From the NCBI RefSeq assembly GCF_019173455.1, contig NZ_JADPQH010000001.1:1054001-1118000 (forward strand): DNA of 64,000 bases. The letters run 5' to 3'. The notes beneath the pieces are model-generated. The model was not told the origin of the DNA. It was given only the letters and a program-made list of their open reading frames with translations, and searched no databases. Below, piece after piece: positions 27,301-35,946 of the stretch. Made by a program: the position numbers and the translations under genes. How positions within the stretch are numbered: the first letter of the stretch is position 1; each line of letters opens with the position of its first letter. Origin of the DNA: Nesterenkonia sp. Act20. GTDB lineage: Bacteria > Actinomycetota > Actinomycetes > Actinomycetales > Micrococcaceae.

Positions 27301-28110
27301 CTATTGCTCCTCCACAACCCCACAGGCCACTCGAGCGCCCGCGTCGCCACTCGTCAGTGACTCCTGATCCGGACCATAGCCGTTGTAGCGTTCCGGCACA
27401 TTGGCGTGATTGTCTGCCGCAGCGTGGACGATCACAGAGGCGCCCTCGGCGGCGAGCAGGTCCTCGGGAACCAGTCGATCACTGACCACGCTCAGCCACC
27501 CGGTGCCGTCCTCGTTGACCAGAAGATTGGGCAGGTCACCGGCATGGTCGGGGTGATCCACGGGTGCCGGTTCCTGGAGCGGGTCCTCCTCGGAGAGGTC
27601 ATCGAGGTCGGGCTCGGTGGACTCGGGGGCTTCCTCACCCTCGACGACGCCGGCATCGCCCTCCGCGTTCCCCACCAGATGCCCGCCGGAGGACTCGAAG
27701 TCTCCCACCACGCCGGTCTCGGAGGTGGACTGCGGCTCGCAGACCCCGTTCTCGTGGATCGCGATGCCACGGAAACCGGACTGAAGGTCATGGACCTCCG
27801 CCTCGATCAGCACTCCGTCCTCCCTCTCGGTGAAGCTCACGGTGCCGATGCCGTTCTGCGCCATATCGGTCATCTCGGCGGTGGCGAAGGGCTCCTCGTC
27901 GGCCGCCGCGTCGCCGTCGTCGTCTCCGGCCTCGTCGCCCGCCTGCTCGGCGTCCTCGTCAACCTGGGCAGCGTCGTCCTCGTTCTGCGCGGCGGGCTCG
28001 GACTCGGCGGAGTCTCCACATCCGCTCAGTGCCAGAGCCGCGATCAGCGCAATCCCGGTCCAGGGCAGCACGGTCCGGCGCGAGGAGGAACTGACACGTG
28101 GAATGCTCAT
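27301..28110 (-). CDS. sodC: Cu/Zn superoxide dismutase lipoprotein
   Basis: A 269-residue secreted lipoprotein: signal peptide, lipobox LSGC (Cys near residue 31), a 45-residue Glu/Asp/Ala-rich linker, then a SodC domain. Metal-site blocks are GIAIHENGVCEP (Cu His and first disulfide Cys), SSGGHLVG, HPDHAGDLPNLLVNEDG (bridging/Zn His and Asp) and VIVHAAADNHANVPERY (Cu His), ending GDAGARVACGVV with the second Cys. An acidic Pro/Glu insert of about 35 residues lies between the GHLVG and HPDHAGD blocks. It should remove superoxide outside the membrane. It is read towards the mnh operon promoter region. Confidence 0.9.
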   Translation of the reverse strand: MSIPRVSSSSRRTVLPWTGIALIAALALSGCGDSAESEPAAQNEDDAAQVDEDAEQAGDEAGDDDGDAAADEEPFATAEMTDMAQNGIGTVSFTEREDGVLIEAEVHDLQSGFRGIAIHENGVCEPQSTSETGVVGDFESSGGHLVGNAEGDAGVVEGEEAPESTEPDLDDLSEEDPLQEPAPVDHPDHAGDLPNLLVNEDGTGWLSVVSDRLVPEDLLAAEGASVIVHAAADNHANVPERYNGYGPDQESLTSGDAGARVACGVVEEQ

Positions 28111-28173
28111 GACCGCACAGCTTACCGGGAGCGTCTCTCCCCCACGAGTCGGTGGCAGGCACGCGCGGTCGGC

Positions 28174-29109
28174 TCAGGCGTGGGTGTGGGTCTCGCTGGC
28201 GGCGATGCCGCGGGTCTCCAGCTGGAACGTCGAGTGCTCCACGGAGAGATCGAAATGCTCGGCCACGCAGGATTTGAGCCGGCTGAGCGTCTCGGGGGCA
28301 CAGCCATCCTTGAAGCACTCGTCATCGACTACGACATGGGCGGAGATGACAGGCAGACCGGTGGCCACCGTCGAGGCATGCAGATCGTGGACCTCCTGGA
28401 CGTGGTCCTGGGCGAGCATATGCCGCCGCACCTGCTCGAGGTCGAGTCCACGCGGCGTGAATTCCAGGAGGACGCGGGCGCTCTCGCGCAGCAGCAGCGC
28501 CGCCCGCGGCACGATGAGCGCGGCGATGACAAGCGCTGCGACAGCGTCAGCCTGTTGCCATCCTGTGGTCCAGATGACGACGGCGGCGACCATGACTCCC
28601 AGCGATCCCAGCGCGTCGGCGGCGACCTCCAAGAACGCCGCGCGCATGTTCAGATTCGCGCTGCGTCCGCCGGAGAGCACGAGCAGCGACACGATGTTGC
28701 CCAGCAGTCCCACTGCGCCGAAGAGCAGCAGCTCCTGATGCATGACGGTGGGCGGGGAGCTGAGCCGTGCGATGCCTTCCACCGCGGCATAGATGCCGAT
28801 GCCCAACAGCAGGGCGGCCTGGGCCAGACCGCCGAGGATCTCCACGCGACGGAAGCCCCAGGTGCGCTGCGCGGTGGCGGCGCGGAACATCAGCGATGCC
28901 GCGATGAGCGCGACCACCAGGCCGATGCTGTCGGTGAGCGAATGCACGGCATCAGTGAGCAGGGCCAGAGAACCTGTCAGCCAGGCCCCGGTGGCCTGCG
29001 CCACCACGATTCCCACGGTGATCGCGCAGGCGATCGCCAGCCGGCGTCGGTGCGAGCCTCCGCCGTCGGCGGGCGCGGCGGATGAACCGCCATGGTCATG
29101 AGAATGCAT
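28174..29109 (-). CDS. Cation diffusion facilitator (CzcD-like) metal exporter
   Basis: A 311-residue CDF transporter with a His-rich N-terminus (MHSHDHGG), six helices and the metal-site blocks SLALLTDAVHSLTDSIGL near 46-63 (in place of the usual HxxxD in helix 2) and GSLGVMVAAVVIWTTGW near 165-181. A cytosolic C-terminal domain contains VHDLHASTVATGLPVISAHVVV (parts: VHDLHAS, ISAHVVV). It exports Zn2+ or related divalent ions with proton exchange. Longer in-frame starts run through the neighbouring amidohydrolase remnant on the other strand, so ATG 29109 is preferred. Confidence 0.9.
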   Translation of the reverse strand: MHSHDHGGSSAAPADGGGSHRRRLAIACAITVGIVVAQATGAWLTGSLALLTDAVHSLTDSIGLVVALIAASLMFRAATAQRTWGFRRVEILGGLAQAALLLGIGIYAAVEGIARLSSPPTVMHQELLLFGAVGLLGNIVSLLVLSGGRSANLNMRAAFLEVAADALGSLGVMVAAVVIWTTGWQQADAVAALVIAALIVPRAALLLRESARVLLEFTPRGLDLEQVRRHMLAQDHVQEVHDLHASTVATGLPVISAHVVVDDECFKDGCAPETLSRLKSCVAEHFDLSVEHSTFQLETRGIAASETHTHA

Positions 29110-29186
29110 CGTGGAACCATTCTCCTGCGTCGGGCACCGATCTCCTAAGCTGCGAGTCGAAGTGAGTTGCGTTCTCATCAGCCTGC

Positions 29187-29416
29187 CTGCGCGGGCCCCG
29201 CTTGCAGTCCGGGAGGGCATGGACCCGGCGGAGGCACTGAAGGCGGTGACGCTGAACCCGGCCGAGGTCCTCGGGGTCTCGGACCGCATCGGCTCGCTGG
29301 AGCCGGGGAAGGATGCAGACCTCGCACTCTGGTCCGGGGACCCGCTGGACACCCGCAACCGAGTGCTGCGCACGTGGATCGACGGGGAACAGGTCTACAC
29401 CCACGCGGAGGATTAG
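29187..29416 (+). pseudogene. C-terminal remnant of an amidohydrolase
   Basis: The forward frame reads APLAVREGMDPAEALKAVTLNP-AEVLGVSDRIGSLEPGKDAD-LALWSGDPLDTRNRVLRTW-IDGEQVYTHAED and stops at TAG 29414. This is the last 70 or so residues of imidazolonepropionase-like amidohydrolases (the AEvLG..driGsLepGKdADl block). The catalytic barrel that should precede it is gone; instead the CDF gene begins at 29109 on the other strand. No start codon with a ribosome site makes sense. It is a deletion remnant. Confidence 0.78.
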
Positions 29417-29498
29417 ACCGACGCCTTCCCGGCGAACCCGGTCTGCGTTCGGGGGTCCGGCCCTGGTGGGGTCCGGTCTCAGGTGTTTGACTGGGCGC

Positions 29499-29840
29499 AT
29501 GACTGAACCAGTTTCTGCATCCGAGTCCGAACAGCCCCTCTCCCCGTCGGGCTGCACCGTCGGAACCCATGCGAACATCTCCGGCGACGTCCAGGGAGTC
29601 TCCTTCCGCGCGGCCGCGAAGACCGAGGCAGACGACCTGGGCCTGGTCGGCTGGGTGTGCAACACCGAATCCGGGGGTGTCGAGCTCCTCGTCGGAGGCG
29701 CGGGCCCCGCCGTGGACTCATTGCTGCGCTGGGCCGAGGAGGGTCCCGAATCGGCCCAGGTCACCGAGGTCACGCAGCGCGAAGCCACCTCCGAGGAGCT
29801 TGCCTCGCTCCCGCGCAGCGGCTTCGAGATTCGCCGCTGA
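29499..29840 (+). CDS. acyP: Acylphosphatase
   Basis: The 113-residue protein carries the acylphosphatase fold from about residue 25: ISGDVQGVSFRAAAK with the catalytic Arg of the GxVQGVxFR motif, and GWVCNTESGGVELLVGG with the catalytic Asn of the GxVxN motif. It hydrolyses carboxyl-phosphate bonds such as acetyl phosphate or carbamoyl phosphate. The Ser/Glu-rich 20-residue N-terminal extension is not part of the fold. The start at ATG 29499 avoids overlap with the amidohydrolase remnant. Confidence 0.92.
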   Translation: MTEPVSASESEQPLSPSGCTVGTHANISGDVQGVSFRAAAKTEADDLGLVGWVCNTESGGVELLVGGAGPAVDSLLRWAEEGPESAQVTEVTQREATSEELASLPRSGFEIRR

Positions 29841-30015
29841 GACAGGTTTCGGTTGCCCCGTGAGATAGTCCTGCTACGGTCGAAGGACAGCTTGCAACGG
29901 CCCCCATCTCGTGACCGACGTCCCTCGAGGGGCGTGGAGTGGGCCGACGAGCGATGAATACCGGATCCATACGAAACCAGAGACATCCCTCAAGAAACGC
30001 ACGAAAGGTCTGCAT

Positions 30016-30957
30016 TTGACGACGACTGTCACCAGAAATTCACGCACCCGGCACGACACCGCACCCGCCGACGCAGTGGACCGCTACCCCACCCGTGGTG
30101 AGACCGGCCCCGCCGTGCTCACCCGCGAAGATCCCGTGGTCCACGGCTCCGAACAGGACGGCCCGCTGGACGGCGGACAGCTCCGCTCCTTCGAGGACAA
30201 GGGCTACCTGACCATCGATCAGCTCATCAGCGGCGATGAGCTGGAGCTGTTCAGGAACGAGCTCAAGCGACTGGCCGAGGATCCCGAGGTCAAGAAGGAC
30301 CATCGCACCATCGTCGAGGCCAAGTCCGATGAGGTGCGCTCCGTCTTCGACATCCACAGGACCAACGAGATCTTTGCCAAGATCGCCCATGACCCGCGTG
30401 TGGTCGAGCGCGCCCGCCAGATCCTCGGCTCGGATGTCTACATCCACCAGAGCCGCATCAACTACAAGCCGAGCTTCACCGGCAAGGACTTCACCTGGCA
30501 CTCCGACTTCGAGACATGGCACGCCGAGGACGGCATGCCAGGTCCGCGCGCGGTGTCGATCTCCATCTCGCTGACGGACAACTATTCCTTCAACGGTCCG
30601 CTGATGATCATGCCCGGGTCGCATAAGCACTACATCAGTGCCGTGGGCGCCACACCGGACGACAACCACGAGCAGTCCCTGGTGATGCAGGGGGCCGGCG
30701 TGCCGGACAAGGCCACGCTGACCGAGTTCGCCGACCGATTCGGCATCGACGTCCTCGAAGGGCCCGCAGGCGGTGCCATCATGTTCGACAGCAACTGCAT
30801 GCACGCCTCCAACGGGAACGTGACCCCCTACTCCCGGTCCAATGTCTTCATCGTCTACAACTCGGTCGAGAACCTCACGGAGGAGGAGCCCTTCGCGGCT
30901 TCCAAACCCCGCCCGGAGCACCTGGGCAGCCGAGACTTCACTCCCGCCGGGAGCTGA
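30016..30957 (+). CDS. ectD: Ectoine hydroxylase
   Basis: A 313-residue Fe(II)/2-oxoglutarate dioxygenase that converts ectoine to 5-hydroxyectoine, a compatible solute. It shows the EctD signature FTWHSDFETWHAEDGMP near residues 158-174 with the HxD iron ligands, the second His in FDSNCMHASNGN near 259-270, and the 2-oxoglutarate arginine in PYSRSNVFIVYNSV. I choose TTG 30016 because AAAGG lies seven bases upstream and the length fits the family; a GTG at 29911 would add 35 unlike residues. The ectABC genes are not beside it. Confidence 0.93.
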   Translation: MTTTVTRNSRTRHDTAPADAVDRYPTRGETGPAVLTREDPVVHGSEQDGPLDGGQLRSFEDKGYLTIDQLISGDELELFRNELKRLAEDPEVKKDHRTIVEAKSDEVRSVFDIHRTNEIFAKIAHDPRVVERARQILGSDVYIHQSRINYKPSFTGKDFTWHSDFETWHAEDGMPGPRAVSISISLTDNYSFNGPLMIMPGSHKHYISAVGATPDDNHEQSLVMQGAGVPDKATLTEFADRFGIDVLEGPAGGAIMFDSNCMHASNGNVTPYSRSNVFIVYNSVENLTEEEPFAASKPRPEHLGSRDFTPAGS

Positions 30958-30978
30958 TCGACTCTCCACGTCACACAG

Positions 30979-31010
30979 AACGGCCCTGGGTCCTTGGACC
31001 CAGGGCCGTT
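30979..31010. terminator. Two-way terminator between ectD and the S9 peptidase gene
   Basis: AACGGCCCTGGGTCC (30979-30993) and GGACCCAGGGCCGTT (30996-31010) form a perfect 15-bp stem, followed by TTCTG on the forward strand and by TTCTG on the reverse strand (CAGAA). It sits between two converging stop codons. Confidence 0.9.
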
Positions 31011-31033
31011 TCTGCGTTCTGCCCCGCGCTCGG

Positions 31034-33142
31034 TCAGCGGGCCTCGGGCTTCGCTGAATCGGGCATCGCGAGCCCGAGCTCTGGCGGAAGCGCGCGGGGC
31101 TCGCCGAGCACATGCTCGGAGAGGAAGCCGAAGACCACCTGATACCAAAGCTTCGCGTGCTGCGGCTTGAGCACCCAATGATTCTCCGAGGGGAAATAGA
31201 GGAAACGGTGGGGGGTCTGCCCGTCGGCATCGGCGGGAAGCCCTGAGTTCGCCAGCAGCTCGTACCAGAGCCGCAGCCCCTCCCCGATCGGCACCCGGTA
31301 GTCCTTGTCCCCGTGGATGACCAGCATCGGCGTGACGATCTTCTCCACGTGGTGATGCGGAGAGTGCTCGGCCGCCATCGTCTCATCGAGTTCGTGGCGC
31401 CAGTAGAAGGCCATATCCGTGGTGGGGCTGAACTGGTCCAGTGCCCAGAGCGAGGCATGGGTGACGATCGCCGAGAACCGATCAGTCTGTCCGGCGATCC
31501 AGTTCGCCATGTACCCGCCGAAGGATCCGCCCATCGCCGCGGTCCGGGTGGCGTCGATGTCTTCGCGAGCTTCGGCGGCGTCGGTGATCGCCATGAGATC
31601 CGTGAAGGGGTGCCCGCCCCAGGAGTTCCAGCCGCGCTGGACGAAGTCCTGGCCGTATCCGGTGGACAGCGCAGGGTCCGGCAGCAGGACCGCATAGCCC
31701 TGTTCGACCATCAGCCACGGGTTCCACCGCCAGGTCCACGCGTTCCAGGAGTTCAACGGGCCGCCGTGGACCCACAGCAGCAGCGGAGCGGGCTGATCTG
31801 CGGAGGCTTCGCCGGGAAGCGCGAGCCAGGCGCGCACGGGGGCCCCGTCGGTCCCGGTGCTCTGCACCTCTGTGAGCCTGCCGGGCAGCTCGGGGCGCGG
31901 AGCGGGATTCTGGAGGCGCCTGGTCTCCCCGCTGTCCAGATCGATCGAGACCACCTCTTCGGGGTGGGCATAGCTGGAGCGCACCCCGTAGGCGGTCCTG
32001 CCCTGAGGGGCGGCGAGGACCGCGGAGTAGGCGGCATCCTCGGTGGTCACTTGGCGCACGGCGCCGGTCTGCGCCGAGACCTCGAAGACCGGGCCACGGC
32101 CTCCCTGGTCCGCCAGTGCGAGCAGCCCTGAGCCGTCCGAAAGCCAGGCGGCAGGGGTCAGCCACAGATCCGCGTCCCCGCCGAGCCGCTTCAGGTCTCC
32201 AGTCTGCAGGTCCATCAGGTGCAGCTGGGGCTGCGGGGCCTGCTCAGGGGTCGGCTGTGCGGAGCGCACGACGGCGGCGCTGCTGGAATCCGGGCTGATC
32301 GGCCCGGCGCTGAAGGTATAGCCCGGCTCGTCTGCGATGATCCGGCGTTCTCCGGTGGCGATGTCCACCAGGGCCAGCGCGCTGCGCTGCGATGCGCGCT
32401 CCTCCGGGATCGTGATGCTGATCAGCGCGGCCGTGCCGTCCGGACTCAGCTGCACCTCACCGCCGAATCGGGAACCCAGGCCCGCGGTGAGATGGCGCAG
32501 GCGCGCCTGCGGCGAGTCAGTGGTGTCGGCTGCGCCGCCGTCGTCGGCCTTGTGCTGCGGTGCTGAGACCGAGGAGTCCAGGGCGAAGAGGCTCGGGCGT
32601 CCGGGACCGAGGTCGTGGTCCCAGAATCGAACCGGGTAGCCGGTGTACAGGATCGCGTCCACGGAGGCATCCTTGCGGCCAGCATGCAGCTGGCGCTGCT
32701 CCTCCTCAGTGGCGGCGCCGGGCAGCAGTGGCGCGCTGACCAAGGTCAGCTCCGCGTTCTCGGCAGAGTGCACCCGGGTCACGCCACCCGCGCGGCGGAG
32801 CACCTCTACGGCTTCGCCGCCGGCTGCCGGGAGCCGGAAGAGCGCCGGGTCCTTCTCCTGCGACTCGACGCCTGGCCGGGCCGAGGTGAAATAGAGGTCT
32901 CCCGAAGCGGTGAATACTGGTGATTCCTCCCCCTGCGCACTGTGGGTGAGTCGGCGGGCCGGTGCCGCACCGGTGGGATCGATCTCCCAGAGTGCGCCGA
33001 CATAGCCGTCCCCGGCAGAGTTGACTGCGGAGACCGTGGTGACCAGACGCGTTCCGTCCGGGCTGAGCGCCAGACCGCTGAGCCGGGGGTGCGTGATGTA
33101 TTGGTCCAGATCGGAGAAGAGGTCCTCGCTGTGCTGTGTCAT
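31034..33142 (-). CDS. S9 family serine peptidase (acylaminoacyl/dipeptidyl peptidase type)
   Basis: A 702-residue prolyl-oligopeptidase family enzyme. The N-terminal 400 residues form a beta-propeller (WD40-like/TolB-like repeats, for example VQLSPDGTAALISI and DPTGAAPARRLT). The C-terminal alpha/beta hydrolase has nucleophile Ser in GGSFGGYMANW near 542-552, Asp in HGDKDYRVP near 629-637 and His in SENHWVLK near 668-675. No signal peptide is seen, so it is probably cytosolic and trims short peptides. It is divergent from the glycosylase gene. Confidence 0.93.
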   Translation of the reverse strand: MTQHSEDLFSDLDQYITHPRLSGLALSPDGTRLVTTVSAVNSAGDGYVGALWEIDPTGAAPARRLTHSAQGEESPVFTASGDLYFTSARPGVESQEKDPALFRLPAAGGEAVEVLRRAGGVTRVHSAENAELTLVSAPLLPGAATEEEQRQLHAGRKDASVDAILYTGYPVRFWDHDLGPGRPSLFALDSSVSAPQHKADDGGAADTTDSPQARLRHLTAGLGSRFGGEVQLSPDGTAALISITIPEERASQRSALALVDIATGERRIIADEPGYTFSAGPISPDSSSAAVVRSAQPTPEQAPQPQLHLMDLQTGDLKRLGGDADLWLTPAAWLSDGSGLLALADQGGRGPVFEVSAQTGAVRQVTTEDAAYSAVLAAPQGRTAYGVRSSYAHPEEVVSIDLDSGETRRLQNPAPRPELPGRLTEVQSTGTDGAPVRAWLALPGEASADQPAPLLLWVHGGPLNSWNAWTWRWNPWLMVEQGYAVLLPDPALSTGYGQDFVQRGWNSWGGHPFTDLMAITDAAEAREDIDATRTAAMGGSFGGYMANWIAGQTDRFSAIVTHASLWALDQFSPTTDMAFYWRHELDETMAAEHSPHHHVEKIVTPMLVIHGDKDYRVPIGEGLRLWYELLANSGLPADADGQTPHRFLYFPSENHWVLKPQHAKLWYQVVFGFLSEHVLGEPRALPPELGLAMPDSAKPEAR

Positions 33143-33222
33143 GCCCTTGTTCTACCAGCAATCTGCGTTACATGGTTGCATATTACAACTACCGTGTGGC
33201 GGGTCGGAGGTAGCCTGGTGAA

Positions 33223-33864
33223 GTGACTGCGACACCTGAGGACACCGCCCCCAATCAGACTCCCGGGCTGGTGATCGGTCCCGACGGCCTACCTCGCACG
33301 CCGTGGGCGCTGGGCAGCGAGATGATGTGCCGGTACTACGACACCGAGTGGGGGCTGCCGATCCGTGAGGAGCGCGGGCTCTTCGAACGGCTGAGCCTGG
33401 AGGGCTTCCAGTCCGGCCTGTCCTGGTCGACGATCCTGAGCAAGCGGGAGAACTTCCGAACGGCCTTCGCCGGTTTCGACCCGGAGCTGGTCGCTGAGTT
33501 CACCGAGGAGGATGTCCAGCGTCTGCTCACCGATGCCGGCATCATTCGACACCGCGGTAAGATCACCGCGACCATCAACAATGCCCAGGCGACGCTGGCC
33601 CTGCGAGCCGATGGCGGACTCTCGGAGCTGATCTGGTCCTTCAAGCCGGCGGAGACCCCCGTGCCGCGGAGGCTCGAGGAGGTGCCCACCCGATCGACGG
33701 AGTCTGCGGCGCTGGCGAAGCGCCTGAAAGCCGAAGGGTTCCGCTTCGTCGGCCCGACCACGGCCTTCGCCCTCATGGAGGCCATCGGCATGGTGGACAC
33801 GCACGTTGTGGGTTCCCACCGTCGTGGCAGTTCAGGAGTCTCCTTCACCAACCAGCCCGCCTGA
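33223..33864 (+). CDS. DNA-3-methyladenine glycosylase I family protein lacking the zinc site
   Basis: A 213-residue Tag-family protein that should cut alkylated bases from DNA in base-excision repair. Family blocks are CRYYDTEWGLPIREERGLFERL near 36-57 (parts: YYDTEWG, LFERL), LEGFQSGLSWSTILSKRENFR near 60-80 (parts: EGFQSGLSW, KRENFR), GIIRHRGKITATINNA near 107-122 and the end GPTTAFALMEAIGMVDTHVVG. In classical Tag a Cys-His/His-Cys zinc snap joins the ends; here the first His is Tyr (YYD) and the last Cys is absent (VGSHRRG). The GTG 33223 start is the first usable one. Confidence 0.87.
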   Translation: MTATPEDTAPNQTPGLVIGPDGLPRTPWALGSEMMCRYYDTEWGLPIREERGLFERLSLEGFQSGLSWSTILSKRENFRTAFAGFDPELVAEFTEEDVQRLLTDAGIIRHRGKITATINNAQATLALRADGGLSELIWSFKPAETPVPRRLEEVPTRSTESAALAKRLKAEGFRFVGPTTAFALMEAIGMVDTHVVGSHRRGSSGVSFTNQPA

Positions 33865-33879
33865 ACCGAGAAGCCTGGC

Positions 33880-34185
33880 TCAGCGGGGCCGCTGAAGCTC
33901 GATCACTCGGTCCATGTCATCGTCCGGCGCGAGACGGTTGCGATCGACCTGCCCACAGGCCGTGCAGCGGTGCAGGAGAAGGAAGCCCTTCTTCCCGGTG
34001 TGGTCCACACCCACCGGCTCCATGGGTGCGCCGCAGTCCGCGGCGCGATCGCCCGGGCTGATGTCCACATGTCTGGAGTACAGGCAGCGCGGGCAGTGGT
34101 TGCGATAGCTGCCGCCGAGCTGCTTCGGGATCGGGTGCCCGCAGTGGATGCAGTCGAAGCCGGTGTTCTCGGCCTCTCTGCTCAT
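33880..34185 (-). CDS. RNHCP domain zinc-ribbon protein
   Basis: A 101-residue protein with paired CxxC motifs: FDCIHCGHPI near 10-19, YRNHCPRCLYSRHVD near 27-41 (the RNHCP motif that names the domain) and HRCTACGQVDRNR near 72-84. It probably binds zinc and may bind RNA; the function is unknown. It overlaps the SpoU methyltransferase stop by four bases (ATGA), so it is coupled to an RNA-modification gene, which fits an RNA role. Confidence 0.9.
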   Translation of the reverse strand: MSREAENTGFDCIHCGHPIPKQLGGSYRNHCPRCLYSRHVDISPGDRAADCGAPMEPVGVDHTGKKGFLLLHRCTACGQVDRNRLAPDDDMDRVIELQRPR

Positions 34186-35192
34186 GAGTCTGTGCTGCTC
34201 GGATCAGCCTCAGGTGCGGCGAGGACAGGCGTCTCAGCAGAAGCGGCGGCGGGGGCCGCGGGGCTCTCGTGCTGCGCCATCGCCGTGGAGTACATGCAGA
34301 CCGTTGCGGCGGTGGCGACATTGAGCGACTCCGCGGCGCCGAAGAGCGGGATGGACACCCGCTGATCGGCAAGCTCGCGCTCGGCGTGGGTGAGGCCGTG
34401 CGCCTCGTGTCCCAGGAGCCAGAGCGTGGGAGCCGCCGGGCGCTGGACCTCTGGCAGAGAGGTCTCCCCTCGTCCGTCTGCCGCGAGCACCTGGAATCCG
34501 CGGGCCCGTGCGGCGTCGACGAGATCCGAGGCTTCGATTCCGGTGAACAGCGGCAGGTGGAAGTGGGATCCTGCGGCGGCCCTGACCACCTTGGGGCTCC
34601 AGGGGTCCACCGTGCCGGGGCTGAGAATGATGGCGCCGGCTCCCGCGGCATCGGCGGTGCGGATGATCGTGCCGGCGTTGCCCGGATCCTGCAGACGCAG
34701 CATGGAGGCGATCAGCGCCGGAGACTCGCGCTGCGAGAGCTGCTCCAGGAGCGCATCCAGTGCCTCGAGCTTCGAGACTCTGGCCGGGATGCGGCAGACG
34801 GCGAGCATGCCCTGAGAGGTCTCGGCATCGCCCATCACGCGCAGCACCTCGGGGGTGGCCTCACGCAGGAAGATCCTGGCCTGTGAGGGCAGCTTGATCT
34901 CGGGGTTGAAGAGCACCCCACGCACCCGGTCCAGCAGCGCCAACACATCTGGATGCTTCTCCAGGGCGACGGGGTCGAAGAAGAGGGCGTCCAGCGCCGG
35001 GAAGGGCTGCTCGCCCTGCTCCTGCTCCCACTGGCGCAGCCAGACCGTCAGCGCCTCACGCACCGGCTGAGGCCCCTCGGCCAGGAAGAGTCCCTGCTTG
35101 GTCCGCGCGGAGCGGCTCGCAAGACCCGCCACGCGGCGCACGCGGTCGGACCGGGGGTTGTCGACGAGCTCGGGGTCAAGGGGCTGAGACAT
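34182..35192 (-). CDS. SpoU/TrmH family RNA 2'-O-methyltransferase
   Basis: A 336-residue SPOUT methyltransferase with an N-terminal substrate-binding domain (DNPRSDRVRRVAGLASRSART in part, the rRNA MTase type) and a C-terminal trefoil-knot domain. Knot motifs are LQDPGNAGTIIRTADAAGA near 166-184 (motif 1), LLGHEAHGLT near 258-267 (motif 2) and IPLFGAAESLNVATAATVCMYS near 281-302 (motif 3; parts: IPLFGAAESLNV, MYS). It probably methylates rRNA; the site is unknown. The C-terminal 25 residues are an Ala/Ser/Pro tail. Confidence 0.92.
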   Translation of the reverse strand: MSQPLDPELVDNPRSDRVRRVAGLASRSARTKQGLFLAEGPQPVREALTVWLRQWEQEQGEQPFPALDALFFDPVALEKHPDVLALLDRVRGVLFNPEIKLPSQARIFLREATPEVLRVMGDAETSQGMLAVCRIPARVSKLEALDALLEQLSQRESPALIASMLRLQDPGNAGTIIRTADAAGAGAIILSPGTVDPWSPKVVRAAAGSHFHLPLFTGIEASDLVDAARARGFQVLAADGRGETSLPEVQRPAAPTLWLLGHEAHGLTHAERELADQRVSIPLFGAAESLNVATAATVCMYSTAMAQHESPAAPAAASAETPVLAAPEADPSSTDS

Positions 35193-35272
35193 GTCTCTAT
35201 CTTCTCCTACTGCACGGGGGATGCGGGGGCGGCGCCGAGGTGGACCTCACCGGAGAACCGCCGAGGCACGAA

Positions 35273-35306
35273 GAAGGCGCCGTCCCCGACAGGAGACGGC
35301 GCCTTC
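35273..35306 (-). terminator. Terminator of the rpmI-rplT operon
   Basis: On the reverse strand GAAGGCGCCGTC and GACGGCGCCTTC form a perfect 12-bp stem with a 10-base loop, followed by TTCG. It lies 16 bases after the rplT stop. Confidence 0.85.
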
Positions 35307-35321
35307 TCACGGTGTGCCGGT

Positions 35322-35702
35322 TCAGACTCGAGCGGCGTTGACATCCTGCGGGAGCGCCTTGCGGGCGGTCTCGACCAGGACGCCGAAGGACTTCGCGTCG
35401 TAGACGGCGAGCTCGGCGAGCATGCGACGATCAACCTCGACGCCAGCGGCCTTGAGGCCCTGGATGAAGCGGTTGTAGGTCATGCCGTGCGAGCGGGCAG
35501 CAGCATTGATGCGCTGGATCCACAGGCGACGGAAATCGCCCTTGCGCTTCTTGCGGTGCTGGTAGTTGTAGACGTACGAGTGCAGCAGCTGCTCTTTGGC
35601 CTTGCGGTAAAGGCGTGAGCGCTGTCCGCGGTAGCCGGAGGCCCTGTCCAGGACCTTGCGGCGCTTCTTATGGCCATTGACGGCCCTCTTCACACGTGCC
35701 AC
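35322..35702 (-). CDS. rplT: 50S ribosomal protein L20
   Basis: A 126-residue L20 with the standard start [15 protein letters not shown], then [18 protein letters not shown] and [23 protein letters not shown] (parts: [21 protein letters not shown]). It binds 23S rRNA early in 50S assembly. It follows rpmI by about 50 bases; the last residues (PQDVNAARV) extend a little past the usual end. Confidence 0.97.
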   Translation of the reverse strand: MARVKRAVNGHKKRRKVLDRASGYRGQRSRLYRKAKEQLLHSYVYNYQHRKKRKGDFRRLWIQRINAAARSHGMTYNRFIQGLKAAGVEVDRRMLAELAVYDAKSFGVLVETARKALPQDVNAARV

Positions 35703-35751
35703 GTGATATCTCCTTGAGTCTTAAAGTCTTCGGTGATGAAAGTGCTGAGGC

Positions 35752-35946
35752 TCAGATGCCCAGCATCCGCTTGATGCGCTTCTCGTCAGCCTTGGTGACC
35801 AGGTGATCTCCGGCCAGGCGGCGCTTCAGGCGTGAAGACTTGTGCTCCAGGTAGTGGCGACGGTTGGCCTGCTGGCGCTTGATCTTGCCAGAACCGGTCA
35901 GCTTGAACCGCTTCTTGGCCCCGCTGTGGGTCTTCATCTTCGGCAT
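35752..35946 (-). CDS. rpmI: 50S ribosomal protein L35
   Basis: A 64-residue L35 beginning [21 protein letters not shown] and ending KRIKRMLGI, very basic as usual. The start at ATG 35946 is fixed by the family N-terminus and AAGGAG at about 35953-35958. It is followed by rplT on the same transcript. Confidence 0.97.
   Translation of the reverse strand: MPKMKTHSGAKKRFKLTGSGKIKRQQANRRHYLEHKSSRLKRRLAGDHLVTKADEKRIKRMLGI

Noticed and set aside
30040-31695. Reverse frame of 551 codons spanning ectD and the peptidase gene
   Set aside because: It crosses a strong two-way terminator and overlaps two well supported genes in other frames.
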